Of a DNA stretch of 64,000 nt, positions 57,821 through 64,000 are shown in pieces. The first letter of the stretch is position 1, and each line of letters begins with the position of its first letter. The stretch covers positions 66,504,556-66,568,555 of the forward strand of contig NC_134709.1 of the NCBI RefSeq assembly GCF_043290135.1. Reading direction: 5' to 3'. A program made the translations under genes and the position numbers. The notes below the pieces were generated by a model. That model worked only from the letters and a program-made list of their open reading frames with translations. It made no database searches and had not been told where the DNA came from. Source of the DNA: Rhipicephalus microplus (taxonomy: Eukaryota > Arthropoda > Arachnida > Ixodida > Ixodidae).

Positions 57821-58597
57821 TCAAGCATCCATGTAGCTACAGTGTCCAGCATCGTTCGAAGAAAGATCTGAGATGACGCATTCGTCAGAGGGAGTCAGCA
57901 TGGCGAGGGCAATTCTACGCGGGAGCACTTGAGGACACAGAGCAAAGTTGTGCACAGGAATGCAGGCACGGTTTGCACGTAAGAGAATAACAGTGTGTGA
58001 GCGCTCGTGCTGTGTGCCTTTTCTTTGCTTTGTGTCTGTATTTACCCCCGCGCTCCCAGTTCGCTGAACCATCAAGGTAACACCGTGTGTCAAGAGAATG
58101 GATGTGAAGGGTGCGAGCACATAGTCGCCATCGGATACAGGTGGTGAGGGCGTTACGGTGATGCAGGTCACAGTTTGCGGTGGCAAACGGATGTGCTCAG
58201 CAGAGCAAATACGAGCTTTGGGTGGACTGGGCGAATCAATCGGGTACGGTAGGTCAAGTTGCACAGTACCAGCTGAACAGTCGATGAGGGCGGAATGAGT
58301 GGACAAAAATTCAAGACCGAGAATCACATCATTGGTGCAGTGAGAGAGGAGAGTGAAGAGAACTGAAGTTTGACGGCCGGCGATAGTAACGTGTGCAGTA
58401 CAGACGCCAATAACAGAAGCCGTACCACCGTCAGTAACACGAACACTGTGTGAAAGGGCTGGAGTAACGACTTCCCTTAAGCGGTCACAAATGTGTAGGC
58501 TCATCACGAACATATGAGCGCCAGTGTCTACCAAGGCTTTAAAAGATAAACCATCCACTTCAACGTTGATCAGGTTCTGATTGGTCGGGAGCGTCAA
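57821..58597 (-). pseudogene. Gypsy protease region
   Basis: An open frame of 258 codons with FKALVDTGAHMFVM (catalytic DTG), RVTDGGTASVIGVCTAHVTI, FTLLSHCTNDVILGLEFL and STHSALIDCSAG. About 120 bp around 57,965-58,080 is unlike the relative at 34.4-35.3 kb and may be an insertion. It would process gag-pol. Confidence 0.88.
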
Positions 58598-58897
58598 CAG
58601 AAGGATCGGAGAGCAAGCCGTATCAGCAGCGTCACCTCCAGGAGCTGCAGTCGTTAGTTTTCCAAAGACACCCGCCGGGCAGAGGATGGGGACGGGGAAC
58701 GAGGTGGCGGCGTACTTGGACCGGGAAAATCTACGTCGAGGTGAAGGTGAGCGAATGTACTGGGCAGTGGTCGTAGTGGTCGGGTTGTAATTAGCTGAGC
58801 CATCACGCCGTGGTAGTTCCTGGTCATAGAGATGTGCTGGTGAGTGGAGGTTCGGGAAGCTTGAGTTTGCCCGATACGGTGAAGTCCACGTGCTTCG

Positions 58898-59917
58898 TCA
58901 ATGACGGGAAATGTGTTCCACTCGTTCACATCGCAAGCAAACTGGCATGTCATCAGGCGTCCTCCACACATTGGGGTCACGGTTACGTGGCGAAGGGCGG
59001 TGATAATGGTGTAGATGGCTGGAGGTAGATGAACTGACAGCGTCGGGACGATGCACAGAACAAACCGTGTGAATACCCGCGTTGGCTAGTTCTTGGTGAA
59101 CAATGGTCTCTATTAGCGATATGGTCGGCCGAGGATCACTCGGTGCTAGTGCTCTCAAGGGTGCGGGTGATATGGCCTCGATTTCGCGGCGTACAATTCT
59201 CGTGATGTCACTGGAGTGTGAATTGGGCTGGGTCACTATATGGAGATCTTTGCAAGTTGACGTTGCAGCAGTTTTGGGAAGGCACGCAAAGTGGTGGGCA
59301 ATGCAATGGCTTTTAGCCTCTTGAAAGCGTTGGCATTCCAAGATGACATCTTGCACTTTGGAACAGCCTTTGCACACAGGAAGGTTAAATGCATCGTCTG
59401 CGATGCCCTCGAGCACGTGCGCTACCTTGTCGGCTTCAGCCATGGTTCGGTCAACTTTACGGCAAAGGGTCAGCACATCTTGTATATACGCCAGGTAAGA
59501 CTCCGTGGACGTCTGGACACGTACGCCAGGTTCTTTCCTAGCGGCCTGCTTGCAGCCGGCATATTGACCAAACAACCCGCGTAACTTGGTCTTGCATACG
59601 TCCCAGCTCATGATCGCGTCCACAATGTTATTAAACCATGCTTTGGCCGTTCCTTGCAAATAAAAGATGATGTTTGCCAGAATCAAGGTTGGGTCCCACC
59701 TGTGGTTTTCGCTGACGAGCTCGTAGAGTTTAAGCCACTCATCCACGTCCTCGTCTTCCGTTCCCGAAAAGTTGCCGGGATCGCGGGGTGGAGCGGCCAC
59801 GAGAAAAACAGGTGAGGTCGGCGCCGTTGATGCATTGGGCGCGGCAGTTGACGAAGCGTTGCTGCCGGTGGACATGTCGGAAGCAGCGACTAGGCGTCCA
59901 CTGCGTAACTCCGTCAT
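58898..59917 (-). pseudogene. Gypsy gag
   Basis: ATG at 59917 (MTELRSGRLVAAS) follows the primer-binding site. Capsid-like blocks: NFSGTEDEDVDEWLKLYELV, ILANIIFYLQGTAKAWFNNI, TSTESYLAYIQDVLTLCRK and ADKVAHVLEGIADDAFNL. A zinc-knuckle start CLRCERVEHISRH meets a stop at 58898. The open frame extends upstream into the LTR, but that part is not coding. About 340 codons. Confidence 0.9.
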
Positions 59918-59946
59918 GCGTTGTAACCCAGCACCTTCCACCAAAA

Positions 59947-60107
59947 TGTTACGTGAAGATACGCGCGAAACTAGGCGCTTGAAGATATATTTACACAGCG
60001 GCAACGCGCAAGCCAAGATGGAGAATGAGTGCTGTGTTCTACACCAAAATCACGTTGTCTTTCTCCGCGCCTATCTAACCGCTTTTGTGGGACACTGTCT
60101 CATAACA
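59947..60107 (-). repeat. Gypsy 5' LTR (intron 4)
   Basis: 161 bp, on the + strand TGTTACGTGAAGATACG to GTCTCATAACA. The primer-binding site lies immediately to the left (59927-59946). Confidence 0.92.
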
Positions 60108-60818
60108 ATATGCTCTAAGTCGAACACTAGTACCATTGCTGGCTCTAGACTTAGGCTAAGAAGCTGCACACATCTTTGTTTAATATCAAGTGCGGAATGC
60201 TTTATGAACCCTTGCTGTCGTATACTGTCGTCATAGCTTGGCGTAACCTAGACAAGACCATGCACAGAATAGATATTTGTAGCATATTCAATGAGCGCTC
60301 GCGCCAGGGAGTTTTGTCCTCTTGCTCTTTGAGCGCGTTGATGATGATGCTCTTTTGCAGTCCGGGCTGTCATATGCTGTTGGCATTTGACACAACGCAA
60401 GCTGAACCACGTCAAAAAAAAGAGAAGCAAGCGACAAGCAAAAAAGACAATAAAAATAAATAAAAAAATAAATGGAAGTAAAAAAATAAAGACATGACAA
60501 TTTGGAAAAAAAAACAAACAAAAAGATACGAGGAAAGAAAGAGAAAAACAAAAAAAGCCTGTCCCACTCCGCACTTACTTATGGCTTGGCACCAATAGCG
60601 CGTAGCTGCCTTATGTTGAGAAGCAGCTACCTCTTAAGATATAGTTACCGTTTAATAAAATACCTCTTGAGATATAATATATGCAATGCCTTTTAGGATA
60701 TAATTCAGCCCACTAAGAACTAGTTGAAGGTTTACTGCATACACAGCCTATACCTCGGCCCTTGAACACGTCACCCAGAGAAGCTTATAACCCACTGTGA
60801 TATTATCTCTTTGTACAG
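60108..60818 (+). other. Intron 4, right end
   Basis: A-rich non-coding DNA (60,410-60,560). Three partial copies of a CCTCTTAAGATATA-type block lie near 60628-60700. It ends with acceptor CTTTGTACAG. Confidence 0.6.
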
Positions 60819-61069
60819 ATCGAGCAGGCGCTAGTCGACCTGGCGGGACAGCATGCGGGCGTCGACGACTACGTGCAGATTCCGGTGGCGCGGTTGCAAC
60901 ACTCGAGCCTGTGGAACTGGACGAGGTTTCTGCGCACCGCCTTGCACGGCGTCACCACCGTCGGAAGCCGCACCACGGTGCTCATCAAGGGTGGCTCCTT
61001 CCAGCGTCGCTTCAAGCAGATCGTCGACAAGTACGGCTCGGCCAGCCTGCACAACTACCTTGCACTAAG
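60819..61069 (+). CDS. M13 metallopeptidase, exon E
   Basis: Acceptor TTTGTACAG|ATC (phase 0) to donor CTAAG|GTGAAG, leaving two bases (phase 2). 83 codons, about residues 367-449. It reads EQALVDLAGQHAGVDDYVQI, SLWNWTRFLRTALHGV, TTVLIKGGSFQRRFKQIV and ends LHNYLALR. The final box corresponds to the family's conserved ANYLVWR, directly before the middle of the ectodomain. Canonical M13 proteins are about 700-770 residues with HExxH near residue 580. That part is outside the window, so catalytic competence cannot be judged. Confidence 0.9.
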
Positions 61070-61077
61070 GTGAAGAT

Positions 61078-61437
61078 TTAAAAAAAGTCGCAGCATATTC
61101 TTTGAGTGAATGATGATGAGTGTGGCGAAGCGGCCATCCGTTCATCCGTCCGTCCGTCCGTCCGTGCGTCTGTCTGTCCGTGTGTCCATCCCTCTGTTCG
61201 TGTGCCCATACGTCCGTCTACCCGTCCCTCTATCTGTCTGTCCGTCCGTCCGACCGATCGTCTGTCTGTGCGTCCATCCGTCCATCCAATGAACACTATC
61301 TTGCATTTCTATCTTGCATCCAAGTACCACTGTCTTGCATTTTGAGACGAGAAATGGTCATCTATTAAGCTGTTCGGGAGATCCTGCCGGTTGCGCATGA
61401 CGCGTGACAAGGTTAGACTAAGAAGAGCTTCGCCCGG
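61078..61437. repeat. Second copy of the GGGGCGAAGC element, inverted
   Basis: The T/A-run and CAGCATATTC, GAATGATGATGAGTG tail are followed by TGGCGAAGC (61123-61131), a GTCC array (61140-61285) and GAGCTTCGCCCGG (61426-61437). It is the reverse of the copy at 6487-7083. It begins only ten bases after the exon E donor, so it lies at the very start of the next intron. Confidence 0.7.
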
Positions 61438-63550
61438 TAAAATATACCAGAAAACAGGAGAATTGTGTTCAACGTTTTAACAGCGCAGCTGATTACAGTC
61501 AATGCAGCTCCTTGGGAATCATCCTGCGCGCCTTCTAGTAAAGTTGCGAGAGTGAAGCCTCACAAGAAGGCGAGCGTTGGTGAAGCTAAGAGGGCGAGAG
61601 AGAAGCCTAATGCAGAGAGTTGAGCCTCATAGAGAAAGGGTAGCGACGTGGAGAGGGTGAAGCTTGGCAGATGGGAGAAGAGCAGAGGCGAAGCTGCGGC
61701 GGAACGAAGCGGATGGTCTGAAGAGAAGGAGAGAACAGGAGTGCGTCACTTCTGTAGTCTCCTCCTCTCCACAACGCACATTCTTTGTGAAATGCTCGCC
61801 TCGCGTCACCTTGTTTGAGCCGATAAAGACCATGCCTAGCATTGTAATACTACCAACTCGCGACGTTAATGCAATGAAGCTGATTGATTTTTTTATTTCT
61901 TATTTGAAATACGATAAAAAATAAAGTTCAGATGTTTCGCTGCCTATGTGGATGGCATTGTCAATGCACAATTGGTATTTAATGAGATACTCCATGCTGT
62001 ATTCATCCGGTATGTACACATCCAAAATAAATCCAGAGGCAACATCCTGTATGTATTATCTTTTTTTTCATATTTATTCTAATTTGACTACTGACGATGC
62101 CACTCGCATAGGTGGCGAAACATATGCATTATGGTATTTTTACTATTACGTCAAGTAAGAGATAAAACATTGAATAAGGTGAGATGCTGCTTAAACAACA
62201 TGCCATTTTTTTAGATTACTAGAAAACCCAATGTTGCAATGTCAAGATTAGCGGCACGATCTGTGGGCCCAGACATTAGGCAGCAAGATAAAAAATCACT
62301 GTGTGGAAACCAAGTTATCTGTGAATGTGGTTACGTAAAACATTACATTAATTTAATAGTGAGATTTGGTGCAACAATTGAGGCCGATAGATTATAATTG
62401 CCTGGCGTGCCGACGACAAGGCGGGGGGGCAGCAGGTTTGGCTTTGACAGTATGTAATCATTTAATGGGTACTTAAAGCAAAGCTAGCGCACTGTTGTGA
62501 AATATATGCACAGACCCTATTTTCATATTTTCGTATTTACAGGTTCGAGGTTTGCATCACGTCCTTAATTCGAACGGGGCTGAAGCAGTTGCCTGTAAAG
62601 CGTGCTCTGCCCTATAACTAAAGTGCTGCAGGTGAAGCATAAACGTAGAAAGGAACGTGCGGAGAAGCATAGCTAGATATGGATTGATAGAGGGGCAGAA
62701 GAGACTATTTATCTATTTATTTATTTATTTTATTTATCTATTGCAAACTATTTGTCATGCTTTGGTGTTCATATTTTTCGTAAACATCTATATGATTCAA
62801 CTGCCTTTCCTGCAATATTTGTAATATTACTGTAAAAGTTGTTAATACATGCGTGCCAATACATCCCATGTTAAAAAGGGTGAAGCAGCAAATCATCATC
62901 ATCATAATCACCTTCCTCCGAGCTCTTATTCACTTCCACAGAAGGAGTGAGTCCACGTGTTTGAGCGCCATGGGAACGCCTGTGTTTCGACAACTTAGGG
63001 CACTTACGAATTACTGACGAAATACCACAAAAACGAAGGCCGTCGTGGAATAAAGAAATATGCCTTATGCGATAGACATTCAAGTTAAGTGCTAAATATT
63101 ATTTGCTAATTGTCAAATCTTAAATATTTACAATGGCTTAGCGAGTACGAAAAATTGGCAACGTTTGCATTGATTAGCGCGCCCGTGATAAGTCTCTCCG
63201 CATCTAGAACTTAAGTTGCACGAAAAACAGCTCTTGATATACTAATTACTCACGAGTCGCGTTATCTGTCGATGGTGTCACTCAAGCGAAACAGACGCGG
63301 CGGGTATCCGAGCGCTGCTACATACTCGTAATACTTCCCTAGGCAAAAACGCGCACATATTATGTACACTAGCCTAGGCAGTGTGCCGTTGCTCTTGCAG
63401 CAGTACCGCCTGACAAACCTTTCCTTACACGGTACCCAAAAGCGTTCTTCCCTCAATATATTGGTACAAACTTATATCAGGAGTTTTTTTAATTATGCGT
63501 ACAACCTGATGGTGCAAAATGCTACACGTCTTGTACTGTGAAACTTCAGT
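61438..63550. other. Intron continuation, nothing recognised
   Basis: Presumed next M13 intron. A purine-rich stretch with GTGAAGCCT, GAGAAGCC and GTGAAGCTT repeats lies at 61,550-61,700. A (TTTA)n run lies at 62,708-62,740. No further M13 exon with splice sites is found: no HExxH, NAYY or GENIAD box in any frame shown here. Confidence 0.5.
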
Positions 63551-63645
63551 GCACGCTAATTAACTCCAGGTGTTCTAAGTTATTCGAAGCCGTCTACTAC
63601 GGCGTTTCACATAGCCTGGGTCGCTTCTGTAAGTTAAACCCCACA
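63551..63645 (+). repeat. SINE 3' fragment, diverged
   Basis: GTGCACGCTAATTAACTCCAGGT, CTACTACGGCGTTTCACATAG and AGTTAAACCCCACA match the 3' half of the SINE family. Head missing, no TSD seen. Confidence 0.7.
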
Positions 63646-63679
63646 AAACAACAAAGCAAGACTGCCCACTCGCCATTAT

Positions 63680-63910
63680 GCCGATGCGTATAAGACCCGG
63701 GCCTGATACGGGCCTTGCTCAGGCCCGAGCCCGAAGCCCAACCCCAGCCCGATCCAACAATCTCTTACCAGACCCGAGCTTTGGAGCCAGCGCGGGCCCG
63801 AGCAGTGCTCTAATCTAAATTAGCTAAATATGCAGGGAAGTAAGAAAACGTGCGTGTTGTGGTTTGTTGTTTGTTGTTGTTGTTGTTGTTGTTGCTGTTG
63901 TTATTTTTAA
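63680..63910. repeat. GGCCCGAG-rich repeat and (GTT)n tract
   Basis: Degenerate units of GGCCCGAGCCCGAAGCCC occupy 63,690-63,800, followed by a GTT trinucleotide tract (about 63863-63905). Low complexity, non-coding. Confidence 0.7.
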
Positions 63911-64000
63911 GAAGTGTGGCGCCCAGGCACTGGCGCGAGCCCAGCTAGCGTGAAGCAGAGAAGGACGAAGGAGAATAAGAACAACCGGCCTAGCAAACGG

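Larger units (their letters stand above)
54640..60107 (-). mobile_element. Near-complete Gypsy element antisense in intron 4
   Basis: LTRs at 54640-54801 (3') and 59947-60107 (5') enclose gag, protease, RT, RNase H and integrase on the minus strand. The primer-binding site TTTTGGTGGAAGGTGCTGGG lies next to the 5' LTR (right). The LTRs share TTACGTGAAG, GAAGATATATTTACACAGC and GTCTCATRACA but differ at many positions, so insertion is not recent. No certain TSD (the outer bases of the left LTR are mutated). A SINE is nested in RT. Frameshifts break gag-pol. It makes up most of the 6.5 kb intron. Confidence 0.93.

Overview
This window looks like nuclear DNA of a hard tick (Ixodida, probably a metastriate species). 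That is inferred from the repeats: a tRNA-derived SINE family with a TATCAATCAATCAA-type tail, LINEs ending in CATC/ATCC repeats, Gypsy elements with a TGGTGGAGGTGCTGG primer-binding site, very long (TA)n tracts and a ~145 bp satellite. No search could be run, so the species is not fixed. The window is dominated by transposable elements. Only one conventional host gene is recognisable.

Host gene. From 46,424 to 61,069 on the + strand lie five exons of an M13 (neprilysin/endothelin-converting-enzyme family) zinc metallopeptidase. They encode the cytoplasmic tail, a type II transmembrane anchor and the N-terminal part of the ectodomain, with matching splice phases (1, 1, 2, 0, then 2 at the last donor). 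The catalytic HExxH exon lies beyond the right edge. About 450 codons are visible. The introns hold a decayed mag-like Gypsy element (intron 1, sense), a SINE (intron 2) and an almost complete Gypsy element in antisense that itself carries a SINE (intron 4). A 3.9 kb I-like LINE with a 22 bp target-site duplication (TSD) sits 77 bp upstream of the start codon.

Left half. 1-12 kb is intergenic DNA with SINEs, a LINE 3' remnant (minus strand, 7.6-8.9 kb), hairpin repeats, (TA)n modules and a TTAA-flanked MITE. 12.3-19.35 kb is a decayed Tx1-like LINE (ORF1 zinc knuckles, endonuclease, RT, C-terminal Cys motif). It is interrupted by tetranucleotide repeats, a 145 bp satellite array with its own inserted element, and another repeat. 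19.8-25.6 kb is a full-length but mutated BEL/Pao retrotransposon on the minus strand, with 207/208 bp LTRs and TSD GACGG, sitting in a dispersed minisatellite.

Middle. 26-34 kb has SINE copies and GC-rich, CpG-rich stretches without a convincing gene. 34-42 kb holds a rearranged Gypsy fragment (protease/RT inverted against its LTR), a Gypsy gag relic and a compact, internally deleted Gypsy element (gag joined to RNase H, then an intact integrase) inserted in a (TA)n tract. The (TA)n tracts surround short modules that form perfect or near-perfect hairpins or carry a hammerhead-ribozyme-like core. This is best explained by Penelope-like element debris.

No operon-like or defence system is present. 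The most interesting material is the TA-flanked module family with a possible ribozyme core, the shared 3' end between the SINE family and a LINE, the LINE next to the M13 start exon, and the non-autonomous Gypsy with a rebuilt 5' LTR.
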